A DNA stretch of 64,000 bases from Clostridiaceae bacterium (GTDB lineage Bacteria; Bacillota; Clostridia; Clostridiales; Clostridiaceae): assembly GCA_902363375.1 (NCBI GenBank), contig CABIZX010000001.1, forward strand, positions 930,001 to 994,000, in the 5' to 3' direction. A program made the translations under genes and the position numbers. The notes beneath the pieces were generated by a model, which saw nothing but the letters and a program-made list of their open reading frames with translations, was not told the DNA's origin and searched no databases. Positions 47,299 through 56,409 of this stretch are shown here, piece by piece (the first letter of the stretch is position 1; each line of letters opens with the position of its first letter).

Positions 47299-48164
47299 AG
47301 AATATAGGTATTAATATCAATTCATCTAAAGATAAGGATAATTCAATATTAAATTATGTTAATGATTTAATAAAAGAAGAATTCCCTAATAGTAGATTAT
47401 ACATATTTAAAGACGCAGAAGGGTTAGATCAGGATGCAAGTAAAGAGTTAGATATACTTATTACTTTAGGTGGAGATGGAACTATTTTAAGAGCAGCAAG
47501 AAAAATATATAAATATGGAGTACCAATTCTAGGAGTTAATATTGGTCATTTAGGATTTCTATCTAGTGTAGAGCTAACAGAATTTACCGATGCTATTAAA
47601 AAGCTTAAAAATGGTGAATTCAAAATCATGGATAGGATGATGATAAAGGTAACTATACCTAATAAAGAACATGAAAATGTTCATGTAGCTTTAAATGATA
47701 TAGTTATAACTAAAGGAATTTTAAGTAGGATGTTAACTTATAATATATTTGTTGATGAAAGCTTTTATAGTAGTTATAAAGCGGATGGATTAATAGTATC
47801 TACACCTACAGGATCTACAGCTTATTCTTTATCAGCAGGAGGGCCTATAATTTATCCCACCATGGATTTAATAAGTTTAATGCCCATTTGTCCTATATCT
47901 AATGGAGTTAAAAATATTATTTTGGCTCCAAATAGTAAGATAAAAATAAGATTAAATACTAATGAAGATAACGTATTCTTAACTTGTGATGGGCATTTAG
48001 AATTAGAATCAGATAAATACAATGAGATGACCATTGAAGCAATTGAAGAAAAATGTAAAATTGTTCAATTTAAAGATTATGACTATTTTAAAATATTAAG
48101 AAATAAGATAATTTCAAGGTCTATGGATTGTGAGGAGAAAATTGATGAAAGAAAATCGCCATAG
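47295..48164 (+). CDS. nadK: NAD kinase
   Basis: NAD kinase phosphorylates NAD to NADP. The 289-aa protein has the GGDGTILRAAR motif (about residue 60) with the catalytic aspartate, ALNDIVI, and the TPTGSTAYSLSAGGPI signature. The ATGA overlap with tlyA and a 20-nt overlap with argR show a tightly packed operon. Confidence 0.95.
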   Translation: MKNIGININSSKDKDNSILNYVNDLIKEEFPNSRLYIFKDAEGLDQDASKELDILITLGGDGTILRAARKIYKYGVPILGVNIGHLGFLSSVELTEFTDAIKKLKNGEFKIMDRMMIKVTIPNKEHENVHVALNDIVITKGILSRMLTYNIFVDESFYSSYKADGLIVSTPTGSTAYSLSAGGPIIYPTMDLISLMPICPISNGVKNIILAPNSKIKIRLNTNEDNVFLTCDGHLELESDKYNEMTIEAIEEKCKIVQFKDYDYFKILRNKIISRSMDCEEKIDERKSP

Positions 48165-48594
48165 TATAATATTGGAGATAATAAAAAATGAAGATATTGA
48201 AACTCAAGATGAATTAGCAGATAGATTGAGAGCAAGAAATATAAATGTAACTCAAGCAACTGTGTCTAGAGATATAAAAGAGTTAAACTTAATAAAGACT
48301 CTATCTCATACGGGGAGATACAAGTATGCTCAGGTAAATACAAATAATAACTCAACTATTAATGCACTATCATACATATTTTCCAATACAGCCATATCTG
48401 TAGAAAGAGTAGATAAAATTTTAGTAGTGAAGACAATTACAGCATCAGCTCAAGTTGCGGCTGAAGCCATTGATTCCTTTAGGTTAGAAGGAATAGCTGG
48501 AACAATAGCCGGTGATAATACTATATTTATCTTAGTAAGAACAGATGACAAAGCGGAAGAGCTTAAATTAGAAATAGAAAAATTAATAAAGTAA
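48145..48594 (+). CDS. argR: Arginine repressor ArgR/AhrC
   Basis: This hexameric regulator binds ARG boxes when arginine is bound. The 149-aa protein has an N-terminal winged helix (about residues 1-65: QDELADRL... TQATVSRDIKELNLIK) and a C-terminal arginine-binding trimer domain with GTIAGDNTIFI. The usual GDDT is GDNT here, one Asp replaced by Asn. The longer frame starts at GTG 48130, but AGGAG at 48133-48137 is placed for the ATG at 48145. It lies before recN, as in Bacillus. Confidence 0.94.
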   Translation: MKENRHSIILEIIKNEDIETQDELADRLRARNINVTQATVSRDIKELNLIKTLSHTGRYKYAQVNTNNNSTINALSYIFSNTAISVERVDKILVVKTITASAQVAAEAIDSFRLEGIAGTIAGDNTIFILVRTDDKAEELKLEIEKLIK

Positions 48595-48610
48595 ATGAGG
48601 AATGGTATAA

Positions 48611-50308
48611 ATGCTTTTACAACTTAATATTATGAACTTTGCTCTTATAGAAAAACTATCCATAGATTTTTCTACTGGATTTAATGTTTTATCTGGAGAA
48701 ACAGGAGCAGGTAAATCTATATTAATTGATGCCATTAACTTTGTTCTTGGAGGTAAGTTTAATAAAAACTTAATAAGAGTAGGAGAAGATAAGACTATTG
48801 TCGAGGCGGTTTTCTCTATCGAAAATCAAAGAACTAAGGATGTATTAAAAGAATTAGATGTAAACGATGAAGGAATAGTAATACTAAGTAGAGAAAGTTT
48901 TCACTCTGGTAAAACTATAGCAAAGGTAAATAATAAGTCATTACTTTTATCTAAGATAAAACAAGTTAGTGAAACTTTAATTGATATCCATGGACAACAT
49001 GAAAATCAAAATCTATTAGATAGTTCAAAGCATATAAATTATGTAGATTCCTTTGGACAAAATTTGTTGGTGGATAAGCTTAAAGAATATGAGAATTATT
49101 ATTTAAAATATGGTGAAATAGAAGAAAAAATAAATGGAATTCAAGGTAATGATGGAGAGCGTGAGAAAAAGATAGATTTTCTTAAATTTCAAATAGATGA
49201 AATCAATAGCATAAAGCCTAAAATTGGTGAAGATGAAGAGTTATCAAAGAAATTTAATATGCTATCCAATGGAGAAAAAATAAAAAAGGCATTGGAAAAG
49301 AGCTATATTTTACTTAAGGAAAATGATGAGAGTAGAATATCTATTATAGATTCTTTAATGTATGTTATTAGAGAGCTTAAATCTATTGAAAATCATCATG
49401 AAGAGATTAAACCAGTAGTGGTGTCACTAGAAGAATCATACTATTTATTAGAAGATAATACTAGGACCATCAGTGATTTAAAAGATAATACAGATTATGA
49501 TATGGGAGAATTAGAGTTCATAAATTCTAGAATGTATCAACTGTCTGCTTGTAAAAAGAAATATGGACCGACTTTAGAGGATGTAATAGCATATAAGAAC
49601 TCTATAGAGGATGAATATTTTGAATTAATAAATAGTGGAGAAATTATAGAAGCTCTACTAAAAGAAAAGAAAAAATTATATGAAAAATTAATTGGAATCT
49701 CTGAGACTTTACATAACATAAGATTAAATATAAGCGAAACTTTAGAAAAAGAAATAAAAAAAGAATTAGCCTATATAGGTCTTGAAAAAAGTATATTTAA
49801 GATAGATGTATCGTATACTGAAAATCTCAACTCAAGAGGAAGAGATAAAATACAATTTAAGATATCAACAAACCCTGGACAGCCATTACAACCTTTAGAA
49901 GAAGTTGTTTCAGGAGGAGAACTATCAAGAATTATGCTTGCACTTAAAACCGTATTTGTTGATAAAGATCAAATACCATCTGTAATATTTGATGAAGTGG
50001 ATACCGGAATAAGCGGAAGGATAGCACAGAGGGTTGGAGAAAAAATGGTACTTATTTCAGAAAATCATCAAGTGTTTTGTATAACTCATCTACCTCAAAT
50101 TGCTGCTTTAGCAGATGCTAATTATTTGATTGAAAAAAATAGTAATGATGTAACAACCTTTACCATGGTGAAAAAGTTAAAGGATGATGAAGTAGAACAA
50201 GAGGTGGCTAGAATAATTGGTGGTAGTGAGGTTACAGCTATAACTGTTGAAAATGCAAGAGAGATGATTTCAAAGGCAGAGGAAATAAAGAGTGAATTAA
50301 GAAGTTAA
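48611..50308 (+). CDS. recN: DNA repair protein RecN
   Basis: An SMC-like ATPase that acts early in double-strand-break repair. The 565-aa protein has Walker A GETGAGKSILIDA (about residue 28), two coiled-coil arms (about 155-230 and 300-390), the ABC signature VSGGELSRIMLALK and Walker B PSVIFDEVDTGISG. Sixteen bases after argR with a modest GAGGAATGG ribosome site, followed by a terminator. Confidence 0.95.
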   Translation: MLLQLNIMNFALIEKLSIDFSTGFNVLSGETGAGKSILIDAINFVLGGKFNKNLIRVGEDKTIVEAVFSIENQRTKDVLKELDVNDEGIVILSRESFHSGKTIAKVNNKSLLLSKIKQVSETLIDIHGQHENQNLLDSSKHINYVDSFGQNLLVDKLKEYENYYLKYGEIEEKINGIQGNDGEREKKIDFLKFQIDEINSIKPKIGEDEELSKKFNMLSNGEKIKKALEKSYILLKENDESRISIIDSLMYVIRELKSIENHHEEIKPVVVSLEESYYLLEDNTRTISDLKDNTDYDMGELEFINSRMYQLSACKKKYGPTLEDVIAYKNSIEDEYFELINSGEIIEALLKEKKKLYEKLIGISETLHNIRLNISETLEKEIKKELAYIGLEKSIFKIDVSYTENLNSRGRDKIQFKISTNPGQPLQPLEEVVSGGELSRIMLALKTVFVDKDQIPSVIFDEVDTGISGRIAQRVGEKMVLISENHQVFCITHLPQIAALADANYLIEKNSNDVTTFTMVKKLKDDEVEQEVARIIGGSEVTAITVENAREMISKAEEIKSELRS

Positions 50309-50372
50309 AAAATACAATTAGACTTTTAATAAAAAATAAAAATTCAATCATGAATATATAATATTAAAATGT

Positions 50373-50416
50373 TCAACACTATAAACTAAGTGTAACTTTA
50401 GTTTATAGTGTTTTAT
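50373..50416 (+). terminator. Intrinsic terminator after recN
   Basis: Stem of about 15 bp (50375-50389 with 50398-50412), 8-nt loop and a T tail. It ends the dxs-recN run and isolates spoIVB. Confidence 0.85.
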
Positions 50417-50480
50417 TATTATTATATTCTAAAAAATTCAATTAAAAAATCTTTTTGGTTTTAAAAGAAAAAGAACTCTA

Positions 50481-50508
50481 ACATAAAAATTGTTCATAGG
50501 GGAAAATT
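50481..50508 (+). promoter_or_regulatory. Candidate sigma-F/sigma-G promoter of spoIVB
   Basis: ACATA (50481-50485, like GCATA at -35), 14-nt spacer and GGGAAAATT (50500-50508, like the GGnnAnAnT -10 class). This fits the forespore expression of spoIVB known in Bacillus, but such degenerate elements arise easily in AT-rich DNA. Confidence 0.35.
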
Positions 50509-50541
50509 AAAATTAATATTCTTCACAGGAGGTAAAGCATT

Positions 50542-51693
50542 ATGAAAAAATTTAGTAATATTTTATCCTTAATATTTACTGTAATCTTCATATTAATATC
50601 TATAAGTTGCTATAATGATATAATAAATAGATATTCGGATGAAGCAGTACCATCAATAAATAATTATTCAAATGCTATAGACTATAATTTAAATTTTTCA
50701 GAAGCTACTAGTCTAAAAAAAGTTAATTATGCTAAAACCTCCGATATTATGGTTTATCCAGGAGGAAAACCCTTGGGAATAAAAATTAATACAAAGGGCG
50801 CTCTTGTCATTGCTTTATCAGATATTGAAGTAGATGGAAATAAGGTTCAAAGCCCTGCTGCTATTGCAGGTATAGCTATAGGAGACAGTGTTATAAAGAT
50901 TAATAATGAAGCTATAAAGAGTGCTGAGGATATAGCTACCTATGTAAACAGAAGTAAGGGAGAAAAAATTAAGGTTACAGTAAATCGAAAAGGACAAGAA
51001 ATGAATTTTGTAGTTAGTCCAGTGGTTAGTAAAAAAGATGAGAACTATAAAATTGGATTATGGGTTAGAGATTCAGTAGCTGGTGTCGGAACCTTAACAT
51101 TTTATCACAAGGAAAGTGGAAAATTTGGAGCATTAGGACATCCTATAACTGATGTAGACACTAACTCGATAATGACGGTTGGAAAAGGTGAAATTGTAGA
51201 TTCTAATATTGTTTCTGTAAGAAAAGGTGCTAAAGGTAGCCCAGGAGAACTTAGGGGAATTTTTACAGATAATAATGAAGTTCTGGGTAAAATTGTTTTA
51301 AATACTCCAGCAGGAGTTTTTGGTGAAGGCAATGATAACCTGATATGTAATAATTTTAATAAACCTATGAAGGTAGGATTTAAAGACGAAGTTAAAGTAG
51401 GAAAAGCTCAAATACTCACAACTATAAACGGAGAAGAGCCTCAATTATTTGATATAGTTATAGAAAAATTATTAAATCAAAATGAGCCTGATGGGAAAAG
51501 CATGGTAATAAAAGTTACAGATCCAGTATGCTTAGAAAAAACAGGAGGAATTATTCAAGGAATGAGTGGTAGCCCAATAATTCAGGATAATAAGATAGTT
51601 GGTGCGGTAACTCATGTTCTCGTTAACAAACCAGATACAGGATATGGAATATATATGGATTGGATGATAAATGAAATAAACATAAAAAAATAA
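50542..51693 (+). CDS. spoIVB: SpoIVB signalling serine protease (family S55)
   Basis: SpoIVB is secreted from the forespore and triggers sigma-K activation through SpoIVFA/SpoIVFB in Bacillus. The 383-aa protein has an N-terminal TM/signal anchor (about residues 5-23), a PDZ domain (about 85-155: GIAIGDSVIKINN) and the S55 protease domain with the catalytic His in GALGHPITD and the catalytic Ser in GMSGSPI (about residue 344). AGGAGG upstream. It stands directly before spo0A, the conserved Firmicute order. Confidence 0.94.
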   Translation: MKKFSNILSLIFTVIFILISISCYNDIINRYSDEAVPSINNYSNAIDYNLNFSEATSLKKVNYAKTSDIMVYPGGKPLGIKINTKGALVIALSDIEVDGNKVQSPAAIAGIAIGDSVIKINNEAIKSAEDIATYVNRSKGEKIKVTVNRKGQEMNFVVSPVVSKKDENYKIGLWVRDSVAGVGTLTFYHKESGKFGALGHPITDVDTNSIMTVGKGEIVDSNIVSVRKGAKGSPGELRGIFTDNNEVLGKIVLNTPAGVFGEGNDNLICNNFNKPMKVGFKDEVKVGKAQILTTINGEEPQLFDIVIEKLLNQNEPDGKSMVIKVTDPVCLEKTGGIIQGMSGSPIIQDNKIVGAVTHVLVNKPDTGYGIYMDWMINEINIKK

Positions 51694-51760
51694 TTATATG
51701 AAAAAACTAACTAATAAATAATTAAATCATAAAATATAAGAAGTGATACATTAATTTACA

Positions 51761-51797
51761 ACAACCTGTTATATAAAATTATAACCGGTTGTTTTTA
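51761..51797 (+). terminator. Intrinsic terminator after spoIVB
   Basis: Twelve-position stem with one mismatch (51761-51772 with 51781-51792), 8-nt loop, five T. Confidence 0.82.
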
Positions 51798-51869
51798 TTT
51801 GACGCAAAATAATGTTATAATAAGAGAAAAGGGTGAATTTTAAAAAAATTTATTTTTTTTAAGATAGCA

Positions 51870-51896
51870 GAAGGAATTTTATTAGTTTTGTCGAAA
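51870..51896 (+). promoter_or_regulatory. Sigma-H-like promoter of spo0A overlapping a 0A box
   Basis: GAAGGAATT at 51870-51878 matches the sigma-H -35 consensus RnAGGAwWW exactly. After 11 nt, GTCGAAA at 51890-51896 matches -10 RnnGAAW. TGTCGAA at 51889-51895, a perfect Spo0A-binding heptamer, overlaps the -10. A separate extended -10 (TGTTATAAT at 51813-51821) further upstream may give vegetative sigma-A transcription. Confidence 0.65.
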
Positions 51897-51943
51897 TTAT
51901 ATATCTAGGGTATGGAAAATATTACAAGAAGGGGAGTTATAGA

Positions 51944-52774
51944 ATGGAGCAAAGAAGCATCAATGTGCTAATTGCAGATGACAATAAGGAGTTTTGCAAT
52001 ATTTTAAGTGATTATTTTTTAAGTCAAAAGGATATTAATGTAGTTGGAATAGCAAAGGATGGAATAGAGGTTTTAGAACTTATTGAACAAACTAATCCAG
52101 ACTTGGTAGTTCTAGATATTATAATGCCACACTTAGATGGCTTAGGAGTTCTTGAAAGATTAAATACAATGAACCTAAATCCTATGCCAAGAATAATTAT
52201 ATTATCAGCAGTAGGTCAAGATAAAATAACTCAAAGAGCTATATCTCTGGGAGCAGATTATTATGTTGTTAAACCTTTTGATATGGATGTGCTATCTAAC
52301 AGAATTAGAGACATGTTTAATAGTTCTGCGCCAAGTGATGCAGTTAGAAAGGCATCAGTTCCTACTACTAATTCATCTTCATCAATGATGGATGTTAAGC
52401 AAAAATCAAATAATGGAACTATGGATTTAGAATTCGAAATTACAAATATAATCCACGAAATAGGTGTACCTGCACATATTAAAGGATATATGTATCTAAG
52501 AGAAGCTATAACCTTAGTTGTAAATGATATAGAGTTATTATCAGCGGTGACTAAAGAATTATATCCAGCTATAGCTAAAAAGTATAATACTACAGCTAGT
52601 AGAGTAGAGAGAGCGATAAGACATGCCATTGAAGTAGCTTGGAGTAGAGGACAAGTTGATACTATTAACAAATTATTTGGATATACTATTCATAATGAAA
52701 AAGGAAAACCAACAAATTCGGAGTTCATTGCAATGGTAGCAGACAAGCTAAGACTTAAAAATAAAGTAGGCTAA
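51944..52774 (+). CDS. spo0A: Sporulation master response regulator Spo0A
   Basis: Transcription factor that commits the cell to sporulation (and solventogenesis or toxin control in some clostridia) when phosphorylated. The 276-aa protein has a receiver domain with the acidic pocket ADDN (D12-D13), phospho-acceptor D58 in VVLDIIMP, and VVKPF, then a linker rich in S/N, then the Spo0A effector domain with the near-invariant recognition helix [18 protein letters not shown]. No phosphorelay gene is nearby, as expected in clostridia, where orphan kinases phosphorylate Spo0A directly. Confidence 0.97.
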   Translation: MEQRSINVLIADDNKEFCNILSDYFLSQKDINVVGIAKDGIEVLELIEQTNPDLVVLDIIMPHLDGLGVLERLNTMNLNPMPRIIILSAVGQDKITQRAISLGADYYVVKPFDMDVLSNRIRDMFNSSAPSDAVRKASVPTTNSSSSMMDVKQKSNNGTMDLEFEITNIIHEIGVPAHIKGYMYLREAITLVVNDIELLSAVTKELYPAIAKKYNTTASRVERAIRHAIEVAWSRGQVDTINKLFGYTIHNEKGKPTNSEFIAMVADKLRLKNKVG

Positions 52775-53025
52775 ACTATATTATATCTATTTAATCTTTT
52801 ATTATGGAATTATTCTTATTAGAAAGCTCAATCTTTTATTTTAACATAAGATGAAGAATGAAGTGGAATAGATGAATAAAAATTAATAAATGAGAAATAG
52901 AAGTCAGTTAATGGCTATAACATATAAGATATTTTGCAAAGTTAGATTATTATCGTAATATAGATTAATTACTAAACCAAAGTAACAAACAGTTTTTTAC
53001 ACCAACAAATATTAAATCAAACATT
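52775..53025. other. spo0A downstream region, no gene seen
   Basis: About 250 AT-rich bases between spo0A and the first downstream terminator. No frame with a ribosome site and no strong hairpin were found; it may be a long 3' UTR. Confidence 0.4.
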
Positions 53026-53070
53026 ATAGGCATTATCAATTTAGAAAAAATTAGAGATGCCTATTTTTTA
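53026..53070 (+). terminator. Intrinsic terminator downstream of spo0A
   Basis: Eight-bp stem ATAGGCAT (53026-53033) with ATGCCTAT (53057-53064), a 23-nt loop that may itself fold, and six T. It lies 250 nt after the spo0A stop. Confidence 0.65.
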
Positions 53071-53088
53071 TGCCAAGAATAATAAATA

Positions 53089-53300
53089 GAAATTATCAAT
53101 GAAAATGACTTATATAATATGTATTTTAGTGATTATAATATTAAGGTATTAAGATATCTAATAATTCTATTTTGGTTATGGTAGATAATAGAGACAATAG
53201 TTTAGATAGTAGACAGCTTGGAGTTATCAAGAGAGAGGTTATAGGGAAAAAGATTTATAGATTTAATTTTAAAAATATGATATTTAATAGTTTAGAATAA
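53089..53300 (+). pseudogene. Relic of a type I signal peptidase (LepB) C-terminal end
   Basis: Frame 53145-53300 encodes 51 residues including SILVMVDNRDNSLDSRQLG, IKREVIGKKIYRF and a stop codon. This is the end of signal peptidase I, where the family has the box E motif GDNRDNSxDSR followed by G-x-V and IIGK. The first Gly of the box is Val here. Upstream, another frame (53089-53148) reads IINENDLYNMYFSDYNIKV, which looks like the preceding LepB segment after a frameshift. The catalytic Ser and Lys part is missing and no ribosome site is present, so it is a decayed remnant. Confidence 0.75.
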
Positions 53301-53334
53301 ATTTAGGTATAAAACATTATAAGGAGAGATAAAT

Positions 53335-53853
53335 ATGAAACTTTTTGAGAAAACCCTTAATGAAGATTATAAGTTTAAAGGGAAAGTGATAAATTTAAAG
53401 GTTCAGCAAGTGGAACTACCTAATGGTAAAGTTGGTACTAGAGAATTAGTAGAACATCCAGGTGCAGTTGCTATAGTTGCATATTTAGATGCTAATACTA
53501 TAATTCTTGTAGAACAATTTAGAAAAGCTATTGATAAAATAATTCTAGAAATACCTGCTGGTAAAATAGAAAAAGGAGAAGATATAAAACTTTGTGGTAT
53601 TAGAGAGCTTGAAGAAGAAACTGGATATAAGGCAAGTAAATTTGAATATTTAGGGAAGATAGTAACTGCTCCTGGATTTACAGATGAATATATATATTTG
53701 TATAAGGCTACAGAATTAACAAAAGGAGAAATAAATAGAGATGAGGACGAATTCATAAATATAAAAGAATATACTATAGATGAAATTAAAAGGATGGTTA
53801 GGGATGGAAAAATTATAGATGGTAAAACTATTGCAGCACTATCATATCTATAA
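53335..53853 (+). CDS. nudF: NUDIX hydrolase, ADP-ribose pyrophosphatase type
   Basis: It hydrolyses ADP-ribose and related nucleoside diphosphate sugars. The 172-aa protein has ILEIPAGKIEKGED followed by the complete Nudix box (G-x5-E-x7-REL-EEETG), about residues 80-105, and TAPGFTDEYIYLY typical of NudF. AAGGAGAG precedes the ATG. It is in the spo0A-spoIIM interval, as in Bacillus (nudF-spoIIM). Confidence 0.92.
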   Translation: MKLFEKTLNEDYKFKGKVINLKVQQVELPNGKVGTRELVEHPGAVAIVAYLDANTIILVEQFRKAIDKIILEIPAGKIEKGEDIKLCGIRELEEETGYKASKFEYLGKIVTAPGFTDEYIYLYKATELTKGEINRDEDEFINIKEYTIDEIKRMVRDGKIIDGKTIAALSYL

Positions 53854-53947
53854 ATAATAGATTATAAAATTTAAAGTCAAAGGAATATTCTTCTGAATTA
53901 GGGCATAGATATAAACTAATTCTTAAATAAACTAAGGGGGAATATGT

Positions 53948-54589
53948 ATGACATTTAGAAGCTTAATAGATAATTTTAATAAACATTTTTATGAAAATAT
54001 TTGGATGTATTTACTAACAATATTATTTATGGCAACTGGAATGATTTTAGGGCTTTATTGTGTTAAATATATGGGAGATGTGGACAAGAATACCTTAATT
54101 AACTATATAACTGCTTTTGGTTCATCATCAACCTTAGATGGATTATCAAATAAACAGATATTAATGGGAACTTTAAAAAATAATTTACCAATTATATTTG
54201 GATTTTGGTTTTTAGGACTAACTGTAGTAGGGCTCCCAATAATAATTTTACTTAATATATATAAAGGGTTTTCACTAGGATTCACCTTTAGCTTTTTTAT
54301 ATACGGATTAAAAGAAAAAGGGGTATTGCTCTCTCTATTAGGGGTTTTACCACAAAATCTAATATATATACCATGTTTAATATTTTTATCTGTAATATCT
54401 ATTGAGTTTTCTATAGGAATAGTAAAAGAAAAGTTTACAAAACAATATTCACCTAGAGGAAATAGCTCAGTAAGAAATTATACTATAATGTTTTTAATCT
54501 TTACTGGAATTATGTTTATAGGATTTTTCTTTGAATCTTTTATTACACCTTTACTTATTAATTTCGTGTTAAAGGGGTTAGGAGCATAA
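53948..54589 (+). CDS. spoIIM: Stage II sporulation protein M
   Basis: SpoIIM is a membrane protein of the DMP (SpoIID-SpoIIM-SpoIIP) engulfment complex that recruits the peptidoglycan hydrolases at the septum. The 213 aa show about five TM helices, LNIYKGFSLGF in the middle and LLGVLPQNLIYIPCL, all typical of the SpoIIM family. AAGGGGG precedes the ATG. It is followed three bases later by a 73-aa membrane protein. Confidence 0.93.
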   Translation: MTFRSLIDNFNKHFYENIWMYLLTILFMATGMILGLYCVKYMGDVDKNTLINYITAFGSSSTLDGLSNKQILMGTLKNNLPIIFGFWFLGLTVVGLPIIILLNIYKGFSLGFTFSFFIYGLKEKGVLLSLLGVLPQNLIYIPCLIFLSVISIEFSIGIVKEKFTKQYSPRGNSSVRNYTIMFLIFTGIMFIGFFFESFITPLLINFVLKGLGA

Positions 54590-54592
54590 AAT

Positions 54593-54814
54593 ATGAGAGA
54601 TGACATTAGAAAGTTCTTAGTTATATATGTGAAGTGCTTCATAATAATATTTATTATGGGTGGGGTTTTACCTAACATATTAGAGCACGTACTTAATCAT
54701 TTTTATAGCCAACCTGGAACCTACGAAAATAGTATTTTAGTAGACGGTAAGCTAGTAAGACCATTAGAAATATTATATAATTATATGCATTTATTTAATT
54801 CTATACTGAGATAA
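54593..54814 (+). CDS. Small membrane protein, YqzK-like by position
   Basis: A 73-aa protein with one TM segment (about residues 8-28) and a C-terminal hydrophilic part with RPLEILYNYMHLF. I do not recognise a firm domain. In Bacillus a protein of similar size and topology (YqzK, DUF4227) follows spoIIM, so it may be its counterpart. Starts three bases after the spoIIM stop, so it is likely co-translated. fur and xerD, which follow in Bacillus, are absent. Confidence 0.6.
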   Translation: MRDDIRKFLVIYVKCFIIIFIMGGVLPNILEHVLNHFYSQPGTYENSILVDGKLVRPLEILYNYMHLFNSILR

Positions 54815-54854
54815 GTAAAAATAAATATAAAAATTAAAAATTAAAATTTATAAA

Positions 54855-54934
54855 TTGACATATTTAAATAATCATGTACTATTATATTATGTGCCATTGC
54901 TAAAATTCTCATAAGTTTAGTGGTGACACATAAT
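54855..54934 (+). promoter_or_regulatory. Promoter and 49-nt hairpin upstream of deoB
   Basis: A perfect TTGACA at 54855-54860 is followed by TACTAT at 54877-54882 (16-nt spacer). Just downstream lies an interrupted palindrome: ATTATGTG (54886-54893) with CACATAAT (54927-54934), then CCA with TGG, then CTAAA with TTTAG. It falls at the expected transcription start, so it may be an operator or a leader hairpin. A second TATAAT occurs at 54977. Confidence 0.45.
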
Positions 54935-55018
54935 TTATTTTATTTAGTTATATATTTTGAAACATCTGTGGTAAAATATAATATATATTAGAGACTAAAA
55001 AAAGAAAGGAAGTATATC

Positions 55019-56191
55019 ATGGATAGAAAAGTAGTTCTAGTTGTACTAGACAGTGTAGGCATTGGAGAACTTCCGGATGCAGAGATTTATGGAGACAAAG
55101 GTAGCAATACTTTAGGTAATATAGCAAAAAGTGTTAAGGGTTTTTCAATTCCAAACTTAGAAGCTTTGGGAATAGGTTCAATAGATGGAGTAGAAAACCT
55201 TATCAAGTGTGAAAATCCAGAGGGCATATATGGAAGATGTAGTGAACTTTCAAAGGGAAAGGATACTATTACAGGACATTGGGAAATGGCAGGAGTAATT
55301 TTAGAAACACCACTTCAAACCTATCCTAATGGCTTCCCAAAAGAAATAATGGATGAATTTGAAGCTAAGATAGGCAGAAAAACTTTAGGAAATGTAGTTG
55401 CTTCAGGTACGGCTATTATTGAAGAATTAGGAGAAGAACATATAAAAACAGGATATCCTATAATTTATACTTCTGCAGATAGTGTATTTCAGATTGCAGC
55501 TAATGAAGATATAATACCTCTAGAGGAATTATATAAGATGTGTGAAATTGCAAGAGAAATGCTAGTCGGAGATAAGATGGTAGGTAGGGTAATTGCTAGA
55601 CCATTTAAGGGTATGAAGAAAGGAGAATTTGTAAGAACAGCTAATAGACATGACTACGCTCTAGAACCTTTTAATAAGACAGTTCTAGAATATGTAAGTG
55701 AGGCTGGGCTACCTATGGCAGCTGTGGGAAAAATTAAAGATATATTTACAGGAAAAGGTGTCACAGATTCAGTAACTATAAAGGACAATATGGATGGAGT
55801 GAATAAGACTTTACAAATGATGAAGTCTCATTCTAAAGGATTTATATTTACAAACTTAGTAGATTTTGATATGAAGTTTGGACATAGAAATGATGTAGAA
55901 GGATATGCTAAAGCTTTAGAGGAATTTGATGACAGATTACCAGAAATTAAAGAAGCTTTAGGGGATAATGATGTATTAATCATTACTGCAGACCATGGCT
56001 GTGATCCAACTACTGAAAGTACAGATCACTCAAGGGAATATGTACCTGTACTTGTATATGGAAAAAATCTTAAGGAAGATATAAACTTAGGCACTAGAAA
56101 TGGATTCTGTGATATAGGAAAAACTATATTAGATCTACTTGATATTGAAAATGATTTAGTAGGAAAAAGCTTTAAAGATTTAATTATATAA
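55019..56191 (+). CDS. deoB: Phosphopentomutase DeoB
   Basis: DeoB interconverts (deoxy)ribose-1-phosphate and -5-phosphate, linking nucleoside phosphorolysis to central metabolism. The 390-aa alkaline-phosphatase-fold enzyme has VVLDSVGIGELPDA at the start (metal-binding Asp), the phospho-acceptor Thr in GKDTITGHWEM (about residue 85), and the metal-binding LITADHGCDPT and TDHSREYVP near the C terminus. It is followed by punA and pdp, forming a nucleoside catabolic set. Confidence 0.96.
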   Translation: MDRKVVLVVLDSVGIGELPDAEIYGDKGSNTLGNIAKSVKGFSIPNLEALGIGSIDGVENLIKCENPEGIYGRCSELSKGKDTITGHWEMAGVILETPLQTYPNGFPKEIMDEFEAKIGRKTLGNVVASGTAIIEELGEEHIKTGYPIIYTSADSVFQIAANEDIIPLEELYKMCEIAREMLVGDKMVGRVIARPFKGMKKGEFVRTANRHDYALEPFNKTVLEYVSEAGLPMAAVGKIKDIFTGKGVTDSVTIKDNMDGVNKTLQMMKSHSKGFIFTNLVDFDMKFGHRNDVEGYAKALEEFDDRLPEIKEALGDNDVLIITADHGCDPTTESTDHSREYVPVLVYGKNLKEDINLGTRNGFCDIGKTILDLLDIENDLVGKSFKDLII

Positions 56192-56261
56192 TCAGCGTTT
56201 TAATTAAAATAAAGATATTATACATTAAACCTAAGTTAGAAGTAAAAGTTTTAATATACAG

Positions 56262-56306
56262 ATTACAATATATATTTTCAAATGCAACAATATATATTGT
56301 AATTTG
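56262..56306 (+). terminator. Inverted repeat, probable terminator after deoB
   Basis: A perfect 15-bp stem (56262-56276 with 56289-56303) and 12-nt loop, all A/T except two pairs, followed by TTGTTATT. It may be partial, allowing some read-through into punA. Confidence 0.6.
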
Positions 56307-56409
56307 TTATTACGTGTTTAACTAACTAGTCAAACAAGTAATAAATAAGTCAATAATAAACTGGAACTAAATAAAATTATGAAGCACATGAAGTAAAGGA
56401 GAAGTTTTA

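Noticed and set aside
51799..51821. TTGACG-TATAAT as a standard sigma-A promoter for spo0A
   Set aside because: The spacer is only 11 nt, so the two hexamers cannot act together; the TATAAT could still act as an extended -10.
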